This document shows, one piece after another, positions 34,290 to 42,851 of a stretch of 64,000 bases of DNA. The stretch comes from Yinghuangia elevatio (lineage in GTDB: Bacteria > Actinomycetota > Actinomycetes > Streptomycetales > Streptomycetaceae), in NCBI RefSeq assembly GCF_040649515.1, contig NZ_JBEZFP010000022.1:1-64000 (forward strand). Reading direction: 5' to 3'. The notes below the pieces were generated by a model. It was not told where the DNA came from. It did no database searches and worked only from the letters and a program-made list of their open reading frames with translations. Each line of letters begins with the position of its first letter. The first letter of the stretch is position 1. The position numbers were made by a program, and so were the translations under genes.

Positions 34290-35120
34290 GTGAACGAAGC
34301 GATCATGCTGCCGCACTCGCTCGACGAGGCCGTGGACGCCATGGCCCGCGAGCCCGCCGCCCTGCCGGTGGCCGGCGGAACCGACCTGATGCCGCGCGTC
34401 AACGCCGGTCTGATGCGCCCGCATGCCCTGATCGGGCTGGCGGGCATCGCCGAGATGCGGCTGTGGCAGTACGAGGGCCGCAGCTCCGTCATCGGCGCCG
34501 GCGTCACCTGGGCCCGTCTCGCGGGCCCGGACCTCGCGGCCCTGGTCCCGGCCCTCGCCACCGCCGCGCGGCAGGTGGGGACGCCGCAGATCCGCATGAT
34601 GGGCACGCTGGGCGGCAACCTCGCGTCGCGCTCGCGCGAGGCCGACGCGGTGCCGGTGCTGGCCGCCCTGGACGCGGCCGTCGTGGTGCGGTCGCCGGGC
34701 GGGGTGCGGGAATTCGTGTGCGACGGCGAGCCCGCGGCGCAGTTGCGTCCGGGGGAGCTGATCACCGGCGTACGCGTACCCGTTCTGCACGGGCCGCAGG
34801 AGTTCCTCAAGGCCCGTACCGCGCAGGGCTTCCACACGACGCTGGCGCTGGTCGCGGACCCGGGCGCGCGGAGCGTACGCTGCGCGGTCGGCGGCATACG
34901 CCCGGGCGCGCAACGTGTGGCGCGCGCCGAGGAATGGCTTGCCGAACGGGTGGACCCCGGGACCGGACGCCTGACCGACCCGTCCGCGCCGACCCGCTTC
35001 GGCGCGCTGGTCGCGGACGAGGTGGCGCCGCGCGAGGGGTCGCGCTCGAACCGGGCCTTCCAGGCGCGCGTCGTCGCGACGCTGGCCAAGCGCGCGGCCG
35101 AGCGGGCGTTCTCGGCGTGA
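34290..35120 (+). CDS. molybdenum hydroxylase, FAD-binding subunit
   Basis: The 276-residue protein is a xanthine dehydrogenase/CO dehydrogenase medium-subunit homologue. AGGTDLMPRVNAG is the FAD pyrophosphate loop, and the GTLGGNLASRSREAD loop binds FAD in the family. It carries electrons from the iron-sulfur subunit to the final acceptor. GTG 34290 has no clear ribosome site; TAGCGT nine bases upstream may give a near-leaderless transcript. The 2Fe-2S and molybdenum subunits follow on the same strand, so all three form one enzyme. Confidence 0.85.
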   Translation: MNEAIMLPHSLDEAVDAMAREPAALPVAGGTDLMPRVNAGLMRPHALIGLAGIAEMRLWQYEGRSSVIGAGVTWARLAGPDLAALVPALATAARQVGTPQIRMMGTLGGNLASRSREADAVPVLAALDAAVVVRSPGGVREFVCDGEPAAQLRPGELITGVRVPVLHGPQEFLKARTAQGFHTTLALVADPGARSVRCAVGGIRPGAQRVARAEEWLAERVDPGTGRLTDPSAPTRFGALVADEVAPREGSRSNRAFQARVVATLAKRAAERAFSA

Positions 35121-35144
35121 GCAGTAGGCAACCGACGACGCGCG

Positions 35145-35172
35145 ACGGGCGACACGCAACGGGCGACACGCG
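35145..35172. repeat. 14-bp tandem repeat within the molybdenum hydroxylase operon
   Basis: ACGGGCGACACGCA (35145-35158) is followed by ACGGGCGACACGCG (35159-35172), 24 bases after the stop codon of the FAD subunit. Confidence 0.8.
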
Positions 35173-35285
35173 GTCGGCGAGCGGCAAGGCAGAGCCAAGG
35201 GCAGGGGAGGGGACCTGATGGACGGGCAAGGACGGCCGGACCGGCGCGCCTCGGGCTCCGGCTGGTGCGGCCGGGAGGCGATCGC

Positions 35286-36560
35286 ATGACCCGGATCCCG
35301 GCACCCGGCGGGTCACCCTCCGACATCCCCTCGTTCGCACATGCGGTCGACGGCCTGATGCCGGGCGGCGCGGCGGAGGCCGCCGGAGACTTCGCGGGCG
35401 GGCACTTCGGTGACCACGAGTACCCGGGCGGCGCCGTGGGCGGAGCCGCGACCGGAACGTTGCCGCCGTCGCCCGCCCCGGACGGCGGCCACGTCGGCAC
35501 GTCCGTGGCGCCTGCGGCGCCCGGCGCGGAACCGTCCCTGCCGATCGGCTTCCCCGCGCCGCGACCGGAGCCGCCGCCGGGGCAACACGACCCAGTCCTC
35601 CGCGTGGACGACGCAGGCGTTGCGCCCGTGATCCCCCCGCGGCCCCTGCACATGGCAGGTGTCCTCAACCCGGCCGCACTCGGCGGCCATCCCGGGTACC
35701 CCGCCGATCCCGGCACGCCGTTCGGTGCGCCGGGCGGGGCGTCCTCGACGGCGCCGATCGGCGGTGTCGACCCGTTCGGCTCCCCGGGCGGCCCGCTCGT
35801 TTCCTACACGCTGCGCGTCAACGGCGCCATGCACGTGGTCGACGGGGCATGGCTCGGCGAGAGCCTGCTGTACGTACTGCGCGAGCGTCTCGGCCTGCCG
35901 GGCGCCAAGGACGGGTGCGGGCAAGGGGTTTGCGGCACCTGCACGGTGCTTGTCGACGGCGCCCCCGCGGTGTCCTGCATGCTGCCGGGCGCGACGATGG
36001 GCGACCGCGAGGTCACCACCGTCGAGGGCCTCGCCGACCACGGCATGCCAACTGCCGTCCGGCAGGCGCTGATCGCGCACGGTGCCGTGCAGTGCGGGTT
36101 CTGCGTACCGGGCGTCGTGGTCAGCGCGCATGCGCTCCTGGCGCGCATTCCGAACCCGGACGAAGCGACCGTACGCCGCGCTCTCGCCGGGCACCCTTGC
36201 CGCTGCGCGGGCCCGAACCGCATGGTCGCGGCCGTGTGCGCGGTCGCCTCCGGCGAACCCGGCGCAACCGGCGCATCGCTGTTCGAGCCCGCCGGCTCCG
36301 AAGGCGCGGCGGCCGGCAGCGCAGGCACCGGGAGTACAGGCACCGGGAGCACAGGCGTCGGCAGCGCAGGCGTGGCAAGTACGGGGGCCGGAGCCGCGGT
36401 TGCCGGACCGGACCGAACCGAAGGGGCCTCCGCCACTGCCACGGGCAGCTACGCGATCGCACCGCAGGGCAGCGAGTTCACCACGTCGACCGGGATCGTG
36501 CGGATCCCCGGCTTCCCACCGGGCGCTGCCTCCGGGCCGACCGCCCCGCCCGCGAGGTGA
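35286..36560 (+). CDS. molybdenum hydroxylase, 2Fe-2S subunit with long disordered tails
   Basis: The 424-residue protein is two to three times the usual length. The enzyme core (about 177-320) has the plant-type cluster CGQGVCGTCTVLVDG (Cys211, 216, 219 and 231). It also has the C-terminal cluster with CGFC (270, 273) and CRC (305, 307). Before it lie about 175 Gly/Pro/Ala-rich residues, and after it 100 residues of Gly/Ser/Thr/Ala repeats (GTGSTGTGSTGVGSAG). GTG-type starts are not needed: ATG 35286 follows GGAGG by seven bases, so the extension is really translated. The large subunit starts four bases after its stop codon. Confidence 0.85.
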   Translation: MTRIPAPGGSPSDIPSFAHAVDGLMPGGAAEAAGDFAGGHFGDHEYPGGAVGGAATGTLPPSPAPDGGHVGTSVAPAAPGAEPSLPIGFPAPRPEPPPGQHDPVLRVDDAGVAPVIPPRPLHMAGVLNPAALGGHPGYPADPGTPFGAPGGASSTAPIGGVDPFGSPGGPLVSYTLRVNGAMHVVDGAWLGESLLYVLRERLGLPGAKDGCGQGVCGTCTVLVDGAPAVSCMLPGATMGDREVTTVEGLADHGMPTAVRQALIAHGAVQCGFCVPGVVVSAHALLARIPNPDEATVRRALAGHPCRCAGPNRMVAAVCAVASGEPGATGASLFEPAGSEGAAAGSAGTGSTGTGSTGVGSAGVASTGAGAAVAGPDRTEGASATATGSYAIAPQGSEFTTSTGIVRIPGFPPGAASGPTAPPAR

Positions 36561-36564
36561 CGCC

Positions 36565-38754
36565 GTGACCGACACCGTCGAGCGGCCCGACGCCAACGAC
36601 AAGGCCCGGGGCCGGTTCTCCTACACCGCCGACCTGTGGGCGCCGGGCATGTTGTGGTGCGTGCTGGTGCGGTCGCCGTACCCGTCCGCGCGCATCGTCG
36701 GCCTCGACACCTCGGCCGCGTTCGCGGTGCCCGGCGTACGCGCCGTCCTGACCGCCGCCGACCTGCCGCCCGAGTCGTACCACGGGCCCGTCGTCGCGGA
36801 CCGCCCGGTGTTGGCGTCCGACGTCGTGCGGTTCGCGGGCGAGGCGGTCGCGGCGGTGGCCGCCGAGACCCCGCACGCCGCCAAGCTCGCCGCCGAGGCC
36901 GTGCACGTCGACTACGAGCCGCTCGATGCCCGCCTGGACCCCGAGCACGCGTTCGCCAGCGCGCCGCTGCACCCGGACGGCAACGTCTTCCGGCACATCG
37001 CGCTGCGTCACGGCCGTCCCGTGCAGCGCCGGCCCGACGGGTCGCCCGTCGACGAGGTCGTGGTCGAGGGCCTGTACGACATCGGCGCGCAGGACCAGGC
37101 CAACCCCGCCACCGACGCCGCGCTCGCGCTGCCGTGCGCCGACGGGGGCATCGAACTCCACGTCGCCACGCAGTGGCCGCACGGCGACCGCGACCAAGTC
37201 GCCCAGTGCATCGGGTTCGCGCCGGGCACGCTGCGGCTGATGCCGACGGGTGTGGGCGGTTCGGCCGGCACGCGTGAGGACATCGGGCTGCTGTCGGTCG
37301 TCGCGTGGCTCGCCGCGCGTACCGGACACCCCGTCAAGTCCGTTGTGGAGCGCGCGGATGCGCTCACGGGCGGGGGCCATCGGCACGCCGCGCGCCTGAA
37401 GTACACCCATCGGGCGGACCGCACAGGGCGGTTGCTGTCCGTCGAGGCGCAAATCCTGCTGGACGGAGGGGCGTACGCGACGACGTCCCCCGAGGTCGTC
37501 GGCCGTCTCGCGGGCTGCGCGACGGGGCCGTACATGGTGCCGCACGCCGCCGTCGACGTGTGGGCGGTACGCACCAACAACCCGCCCGCCGGAACCATGC
37601 GCGGCCCGGGGGCGACCCAGGTCTGCTTCGCCTACGAGGCGCAGATGGACCGCCTCGCGGACGCGCTCGGCATGGACCCGGTCGAGCTTCGCCTGCGCAA
37701 CGCGCTCAGCGAAGGCACCATGCTGACGACCGGTCAGATCCTCGACGGGCCGGCCCCGGCAGGGGAGTTGCTCCGTGCCGTCGCGCTCGCGCCGCAGCCG
37801 TCCGCACAGCCGGCACCGGGCCTGCGGCGCGGCGTCGGGCATGCCGTCGGCCTGGTCCCGCTGCTGGGCATCGAAGGCGCCGACGAGTCGTCGACGGCGA
37901 CGGTCCGCCTGGACCACGGCGTCGTCACCGTCACGTGCGCGGCGGTCGAGGTCGGGCAGGGCTTCACGTACCTGGTCCGGCAGATCGTCGAGGACGTCCT
38001 CGGAATCCCGGACGCGATCGTGCTCCCGGCCGGCACCGCCCTGCCCAGCGCGGGACCGGCGGGCCTCGGCCGCCACACCATGCTCACCGCGGGCGCGGTG
38101 GACCAGGCCGCCCGGGAGATCCGGGCGGGGCTGCTGGCCCCAATCGCCGCGCGGTACGGCATGACGGCGGCGCTCCTCGACATCCGCGACGGACGGATCG
38201 TGTCCTACGACGGCCTGGTCGACCTGCCCGCCTCCGTCATGACCGAGGGCCGCGAGGTCGCCGCGACCGCGGGCGCAACCCGGGCGCGGCACACCGAGCC
38301 GCTCGACGACGCGGGGCAGGGGGACGCGTACCCGGCGGTGGCCTTCGCCGCGTGCCGGATCGTCGCCGACGTCGACCCGGAGACGGGCGCTGTGCAGGTG
38401 GTGGACGTGACCGGGGCGTACGACGCGGGCCGCGTCCTCGACCGCGTCCAGGCGCTGTCCCGCATCGAGGGCGCGGTCGCCCTCGGGATCGGCCTGGCCC
38501 TCACCGAGGATCTCGCGGCGGCGCGCCTGCACGGGCCGGTCGCGTGGGCGCTCCCGGGACCGCTGGACATCCCGCCGGTGACGGTCGCGGCGTGGCACGA
38601 GGAGCCGCAGCCGGGAACCCCCTTGGGGGCCAAGGGGCTTGCCGACGCAGCCGTGGTCCCGGTCCCGGCCGCGCTGGCGGCCGCGGTCCGCGACGCCACC
38701 GGCCTCGAACTGCCCAGCCTGCCCCTGACCCCGAAGGCGGTCGCGGCGCGCTGA
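36565..38754 (+). CDS. molybdenum hydroxylase, molybdopterin-binding subunit
   Basis: The 729-residue protein has both halves of the aldehyde oxidase/xanthine dehydrogenase large subunit. The substrate channel region includes GTMRGPGATQVCFAYEAQMD. Two sites are unusual. The molybdopterin loop that usually reads like GGGFGGKE appears as GVGGSAGTREDIG near residue 231. The end motif usually reading GxKGxGE is GAKGLADAA, so the catalytic Glu would be Asp694. The enzyme may be divergent in substrate or impaired. GTG 36565 follows GAGGTGA by seven bases. No molybdenum cofactor maturation gene is in the window. Confidence 0.85.
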   Translation: MTDTVERPDANDKARGRFSYTADLWAPGMLWCVLVRSPYPSARIVGLDTSAAFAVPGVRAVLTAADLPPESYHGPVVADRPVLASDVVRFAGEAVAAVAAETPHAAKLAAEAVHVDYEPLDARLDPEHAFASAPLHPDGNVFRHIALRHGRPVQRRPDGSPVDEVVVEGLYDIGAQDQANPATDAALALPCADGGIELHVATQWPHGDRDQVAQCIGFAPGTLRLMPTGVGGSAGTREDIGLLSVVAWLAARTGHPVKSVVERADALTGGGHRHAARLKYTHRADRTGRLLSVEAQILLDGGAYATTSPEVVGRLAGCATGPYMVPHAAVDVWAVRTNNPPAGTMRGPGATQVCFAYEAQMDRLADALGMDPVELRLRNALSEGTMLTTGQILDGPAPAGELLRAVALAPQPSAQPAPGLRRGVGHAVGLVPLLGIEGADESSTATVRLDHGVVTVTCAAVEVGQGFTYLVRQIVEDVLGIPDAIVLPAGTALPSAGPAGLGRHTMLTAGAVDQAAREIRAGLLAPIAARYGMTAALLDIRDGRIVSYDGLVDLPASVMTEGREVAATAGATRARHTEPLDDAGQGDAYPAVAFAACRIVADVDPETGAVQVVDVTGAYDAGRVLDRVQALSRIEGAVALGIGLALTEDLAAARLHGPVAWALPGPLDIPPVTVAAWHEEPQPGTPLGAKGLADAAVVPVPAALAAAVRDATGLELPSLPLTPKAVAAR

Positions 38755-38800
38755 GTGCGGCGCTTGGTTCCCGTACGAGCGCGGCTCGGGGCGTCGGCCC

Positions 38801-38881
38801 GCGGCAAGTTCGCGGCAAGGTCCGCGGCAAGTCCGCATTCCGTGCCGGTCAGCCCGTTGCCGGTCGGTCCGTTGCCGGTCA
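38801..38881. repeat. two neighbouring tandem arrays between convergent genes
   Basis: GCGGCAAG followed by TTC, GTCC or TCCGC recurs three times (38801-38835). Then CCGTTGCCGGTC-type 15-bp units run to 38881. The last units include the TCA that is the TetR stop codon on the minus strand. Confidence 0.75.
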
Positions 38882-39556
38882 GTCCGCGGCGCGGGCCAGT
38901 AGTCCGCGCAGGAAGACTTCGAGCGCGCCCCGCATCGTGTCGGTGAAGTCGAGGCGTATCGCGGCGAGTTCGGGGTCCGCCTCGTAGGCGGCGAGCATCG
39001 CCGCGGACGGATGCGCGTGCGTCCACACGGAGCCGGCCACCAGGACCGTGGCGGCGCCGAACTGGAAGGTGTCCTCCTCGCCGAGTTCCGGCAGGTGCGT
39101 GCCCAGAATCCGGACCAGGATGCCGACGTTCGCGATCGTGCTGTGCTTGTAGGTGGCGGCGACCTCGGCGGACACGTTCCGCTCCAGCACCGCCGCCTGC
39201 GAGCTGATCAGGTCGCACAGCACCGGACGGGCCGCGAGCGTCTCCGCGGTGACCGCGGCGATCTCCCGGGCACGCCGGGTCGGCGGAGTCCCCGGGGCCA
39301 CCGCGGCCGTCAGCTCGGCCTCGTACTGCTCCAGCCATTCGCGCAGGGCGACGTCGAGCAATTCCAGCAGGACGGCCTCGCGCGACTCGAAGTACCGCAG
39401 CACGTTCGACTTCGCGAGGCCCACCCGGCGGCTGAGCTCGTTGAGGCTCACCTGCGAGACCGGCATCTCCGCGAGCATCGCGCTCGCCGTGTCGAGGATC
39501 GCCCGGCGGCGGATCTCGCGCTGCTCGTCGCTGCGCGCGCGTTGGAACGTGGTCAT
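38879..39556 (-). CDS. TetR-family transcriptional regulator
   Basis: The 225-residue protein has an N-terminal TetR helix-turn-helix (ILDTASAMLAE ... SLNELSRRVGLAKSNVLRYFESREAVLLELL). A helical ligand domain follows. It stands divergent from an SDR gene with 104 bases between the start codons. The intergenic space has two clear palindromic operators and one weaker one, so self-regulation and control of the SDR gene are likely. There is no Shine-Dalgarno sequence; TAGAAT lies six bases before the ATG, so the mRNA is probably leaderless. Confidence 0.9.
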   Translation of the reverse strand: MTTFQRARSDEQREIRRRAILDTASAMLAEMPVSQVSLNELSRRVGLAKSNVLRYFESREAVLLELLDVALREWLEQYEAELTAAVAPGTPPTRRAREIAAVTAETLAARPVLCDLISSQAAVLERNVSAEVAATYKHSTIANVGILVRILGTHLPELGEEDTFQFGAATVLVAGSVWTHAHPSAAMLAAYEADPELAAIRLDFTDTMRGALEVFLRGLLARAAD

Positions 39557-39562
39557 ACCGAG

Positions 39563-39635
39563 ATTCTACAGACCTGCGGTCTGTTGTTAAGAGACCGGGG
39601 GTCTGCTACTGTCGATTTCAACAGACCGGCAGTCT
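39563..39635. promoter_or_regulatory. divergent promoters with embedded TetR operators
   Basis: For tetR (minus): TTAACA (39590-39585), 16-base spacer, TAGAAT (39568-39563). For the SDR gene (plus): TTGTTA (39584-39589), 17-base spacer, TACTGT (39607-39612). Operator 1, ACAGACC-TGC-GGTCTGT (39568-39584), fills the first spacer. Operator 2, AGACC-GGG-GGTCT (39592-39604), fills the second. A weaker third site, AGACCGGCAGTCT, lies at 39623-39635. Confidence 0.7.
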
Positions 39636-39660
39636 TTTAACTCTCCGGAAGGTGTCAGCC

Positions 39661-40587
39661 ATGTACGAGGTCTCCGACCAGACCGGCAAGTCCGTCATCG
39701 TCACCGGCGCCAACAGCGGCACCGGCAAGGAGGCGGCCCGCCGCCTCGCCGCCGCCGGCGCCCGGGTCGTGATGGCCGTGCGCACCCCCGCGAAGGGCGA
39801 GGCCGCCCGCGCCGAGATCCTGGGCCGGCACCCGGGCGCGGACCTGGAGGTGCGCCGGCTCGACCTGGCGGACCTGGCCTCGGTCCGCGAGTTCGCGGAC
39901 GGCATCCTCGCCGACGGCACCCCGCTGGACGTCCTGGTCAACAACGCCGGCGTGATGATGCCGCCCGACCGCAACACCACCGCCGACGGCTTCGAGCTGC
40001 AGTTCGGCAGCAACTTCCTCGGCCCGTTCGCACTCACCGTGCGCCTGCTCCCGGCGCTGCTCGCCGCCCCAGCGCCGCGGGTCGCGACCATGAGCAGCGG
40101 GGTGGCCAACGCCGGGCGCATCGACTTCGGGGACCTGCAGTCCGAGCGCAACTACCGTCCGATGCGCGCGTACGGGCAGTCCAAGCTCGCCGACCTGATC
40201 CTCACCCGGCAACTCGCCGCGATCGCCGCCGCCCGGGGCTGGAACCTCGTGAGCACCGGCGCGCACCCCGGCTTCACCCGCACCAACCTGCAGAGCAACG
40301 GCCCGAGCCTCGGACGCGACAAGGCGACCGGCGTCTTCAGCGGCCGGATGGCGAACCTCCTGCCGTCCCAGGGCGTCGAACAGGGCGCGGAGCCCCTGCT
40401 GTTCGCCGCGGCGGACCCGGGCGCCGCGGCAGGCGGCTACTACGGCCCGAGCAAGCGCTTCGGCCTGGTCGGCCCCACGGGCCCGGCCAAGGTGACCAAG
40501 CGGGCCCTCGACGACGCGGTCAACGAGCGGCTGTGGGCGGCGGCGGAGGAGCTGACCGGCGTACGCCTGGCCGAGTACGCCGCCTGA
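39661..40587 (+). CDS. short-chain dehydrogenase/reductase
   Basis: The 308-residue protein has the NAD(P) loop TGANSGTGKEAARRLA, the NNAGVMMP strand, and the active-site Tyr171 and Lys175 in YGQSKLAD. The overall pattern resembles retinol dehydrogenase/WW-oxidoreductase-type reductases of actinomycetes. GGAAGG stands nine bases before ATG 39661; a GTG nine bases upstream is less likely. It is probably induced when the divergent TetR repressor binds its ligand. The MBL hydrolase gene follows after 50 bases and may be cotranscribed. Confidence 0.9.
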   Translation: MYEVSDQTGKSVIVTGANSGTGKEAARRLAAAGARVVMAVRTPAKGEAARAEILGRHPGADLEVRRLDLADLASVREFADGILADGTPLDVLVNNAGVMMPPDRNTTADGFELQFGSNFLGPFALTVRLLPALLAAPAPRVATMSSGVANAGRIDFGDLQSERNYRPMRAYGQSKLADLILTRQLAAIAAARGWNLVSTGAHPGFTRTNLQSNGPSLGRDKATGVFSGRMANLLPSQGVEQGAEPLLFAAADPGAAAGGYYGPSKRFGLVGPTGPAKVTKRALDDAVNERLWAAAEELTGVRLAEYAA

Positions 40588-40637
40588 GGCCGACCCGACC
40601 AACTGTCACCCCGCCCCAACGGCACCCAGGAGATCCG

Positions 40638-41849
40638 ATGACCGCCCGCACGACCACCCCCCGCCGCTCCCCGCTCCGCGCCCTGCGGCTGCCCGCTTTC
40701 GGCGCCGACCCCTCGGGCGAGCGCATGGACCGCATCCGGCGCTCGCCGAACTTCGCCGACGGCAGGTTCCAGAACCCGGTCGGCGTGCGGATCGGGCCGC
40801 CACGCGACCGCATGCCGGGGTTCGTGAAGTCGTACCTCGACCGGGAGCAGCGGGTACGCCGCAGGCCGACCGGGGACATCCCGCTCCACCCCGACACCCT
40901 CGCCGCGCTGCACCGACCGCCGTCCACCGGGCTGCGGCTGACCTGGATGGGCCACTCCAGCGTGCTGGCCGAGATCGACGGCAGCCGGGTGCTCTTCGAC
41001 CCGGTGTGGGGCAAGCGCGTCGCGCCGTCGTCGCTGGTCGGCCCCAAGCGGCTGCACCCGGTTCCGGTGCCGCTCGACGACCTCGGACCGGTCGACGTCG
41101 TCGTCATTTCGCACGACCACTACGACCACCTCGACCTGCCCACGATCCGGCGACTGGCGCGTACCGACACGGTGTTCGCGGTGCCGCTGGGGATCGGGGC
41201 GCATCTGGAGCGCTGGGGCGTGGCCCCGGACCGGCTCCGCGAACTCGACTGGAACGAGTCGGCCACCGTCGCCGGCATCGAGCTGACCGCCACCCCCGCA
41301 CGGCACTTCTGCGGCCGCGGCCTGCGCAACAAGCAGCACACGCTGTGGGCTTCGTGGGCGGTGGCCGGCCCGCGGCACCGGATCTACCACAGCGGCGACA
41401 CCGGGTACTTCCCGGGATTCCGCGAAATCGGCGAGCGGCACGGGCCGTTCGACGCCACGATGATCCAGGTGGGGGCGTACAGCGAGTACTGGCCCGACAT
41501 CCACATGACCCCCGCCGAGGGCCTGCGGGCGCACCTCGACCTGCAAGGCGGCCGGCCCGACGGCGTGATGATGCCGATCCACTGGGGCACCTTCAACCTC
41601 GCCATGCACCCCTGGGCGGAGCCCGCCGAAGGCACTGTCGAAGCAGCCGCAAATACCGGCACCTCCGTGGCAATCCCCCGCCCCGGCGAGCCCTTCGAAC
41701 CCACCACCGCCCACCTCCCCGGCACCCCCTGGTGGCGCCCCCTGACCGCCACCCCCGAAGCCCCCGCGGCCCCGAATGCCAATGCCCGTGCGGCGGGGGC
41801 GACTTCCCAGGCTGTTGCCATGCGGGAGGAGACGCACTCGGTTGCGTGA
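40638..41849 (+). CDS. MBL-fold hydrolase (NAPE-PLD-like)
   Basis: The 403-residue protein has the metallo-beta-lactamase motif SHDHYDHLD (His159, His161, Asp163, His164). Later ligands are in ARHFCGRG, HSGDTGYFPGF and PIHWGTFNL. The N-terminal DRIRRSPNFADGRFQNP and the WMGHSSVLAEIDG strand match the NAPE-phospholipase D/UlaG-like group (from memory). Its substrate is not known; membrane or phospholipid-type esters are possible. AGGAG is seven bases before the ATG. It is probably in the TetR-controlled SDR operon, and converges with the next gene after 18 bases. Confidence 0.85.
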   Translation: MTARTTTPRRSPLRALRLPAFGADPSGERMDRIRRSPNFADGRFQNPVGVRIGPPRDRMPGFVKSYLDREQRVRRRPTGDIPLHPDTLAALHRPPSTGLRLTWMGHSSVLAEIDGSRVLFDPVWGKRVAPSSLVGPKRLHPVPVPLDDLGPVDVVVISHDHYDHLDLPTIRRLARTDTVFAVPLGIGAHLERWGVAPDRLRELDWNESATVAGIELTATPARHFCGRGLRNKQHTLWASWAVAGPRHRIYHSGDTGYFPGFREIGERHGPFDATMIQVGAYSEYWPDIHMTPAEGLRAHLDLQGGRPDGVMMPIHWGTFNLAMHPWAEPAEGTVEAAANTGTSVAIPRPGEPFEPTTAHLPGTPWWRPLTATPEAPAAPNANARAAGATSQAVAMREETHSVA

Positions 41850-41867
41850 CGGGCGGGGTGTCTTCCG

Positions 41868-42602
41868 TCAGTCCTGGTCGGAGGGGCGGAAGGCGGGTTT
41901 GGTGTTGAGGACTTCGCGGGCCTGGTCGGCGGCGCGGGCGAGGCTTTCGGCGACGAAGTCGAGGAAGCGGGCGATGTTCTCCAGGCGGGCGCCGGCCGGG
42001 GTGGCGGGGCCGAGGACGCCGGCGCCCTCCTTGGCGATCTCGACCTGCTGCGTCAGGGAGCGGACGCTCGCGAGCATCGACTGATACCAGACGTCGTCGT
42101 CGACGACGTAGCGTTCGCGGCGGCCGTCGCCGCGCTCCCGGCGTACCAGGGTCTGGCTCTCCAGGAACGCGATCGACTTCGAGATCGTGGCGGGGCTGAC
42201 CTGGAGGCGGCGTACCAGGTCGGCCGCGGTCAGGCTGCCGGTGTCGGCGGTGACGAGGCAGGTCAGCACGCGGGCCATCGTCCCGGGCAGGCCGGACTGC
42301 ATCATCACGGTGGTGAACCGCTCCTCGTAGTCGCGCACCGCGTCCGGGTCGCGCCCGTACGGCTGCGGTGCCTCCTGCCCGCCCTGCACGCCGGCGGGCT
42401 TGCGGCGGTGGGCGCGGCGTTCGGTGGCGCGGTGGGCCAGGTCCGCGCGGTACGAGGTGGGGCCGCCGTTGCGCATCACCTCCCGGGTGACCGTCGAGGT
42501 CGGACGCCCCAACCCCCTGGCGATCTCGGCGTACGCAAGGCCGTCGGCCAGGCCCTGCGCGATCTGCCGGCGCTCCGGCTGGGTGAGTCTGCCTCCCGGC
42601 AT
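41868..42602 (-). CDS. two-HTH transcriptional regulator (IS30-type HTH plus MarR/GbsR-like)
   Basis: The 244-residue protein has two DNA-binding parts. The first (about 5-55) is LTQPERRQIAQGLADGLAYAEIARGLGRPTSTVTREV, like the HTH of IS30 transposases. The second (about 90-165) is a winged helix of the MarR/GbsR type: MARVLTCLVTADTGSLTAADLVRRLQVSPATISKSIAFLESQ. A helical C-terminus follows. No DDE catalytic domain is present, so it is a regulator. ATG 42602 follows AGGAGG by five to six bases. It is divergent from a DUF4097 gene, and the 249-base gap between them is full of TGCAACG boxes. Confidence 0.85.
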   Translation of the reverse strand: MPGGRLTQPERRQIAQGLADGLAYAEIARGLGRPTSTVTREVMRNGGPTSYRADLAHRATERRAHRRKPAGVQGGQEAPQPYGRDPDAVRDYEERFTTVMMQSGLPGTMARVLTCLVTADTGSLTAADLVRRLQVSPATISKSIAFLESQTLVRRERGDGRRERYVVDDDVWYQSMLASVRSLTQQVEIAKEGAGVLGPATPAGARLENIARFLDFVAESLARAADQAREVLNTKPAFRPSDQD

Positions 42603-42657
42603 CACGGCCTCCTGGGTGTGTTTTGTGGTCCGCAGCGTAGCGTTCGGGCGCATCCTA

Positions 42658-42781
42658 TTGCAACGAAGCTATGGATGAGTGTTGCGTTATCGTCAGGGTC
42701 GATGCAACGAATTAACCCATTTGACCTGCAATAACGTGGCTATCTTGCAACGTTCGTGTTGCCGCGAGTCCGAATGCAACG
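42658..42781. promoter_or_regulatory. cluster of TGCAACG operator boxes
   Basis: TTGCAACG (42658-42665), TGCAACG (42703-42709), TTGCAACG (42745-42752) and TGCAACG (42775-42781) lie on the plus strand. GTTGCG (42681-42686) and GTTGC (42758-42762) are in the other orientation. GCAAC-N6-GTTGC at 42747-42762 is a perfect short palindrome. The boxes lie between divergent genes and probably bind the two-HTH regulator. Confidence 0.6.
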
Positions 42782-42851
42782 TAGCTTTTCCATCGTTCGA
42801 AACAACGAGCCGGACCCGCCGACAACCGGCCCCGCCGACAAGGAGCCCACG

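Noticed and set aside
41868..42602. A possible IS30 transposase
   Set aside because: Only the N-terminal HTH is IS30-like. There is no DDE catalytic domain, no terminal inverted repeats and no target duplication; the second half is a MarR-type winged helix.
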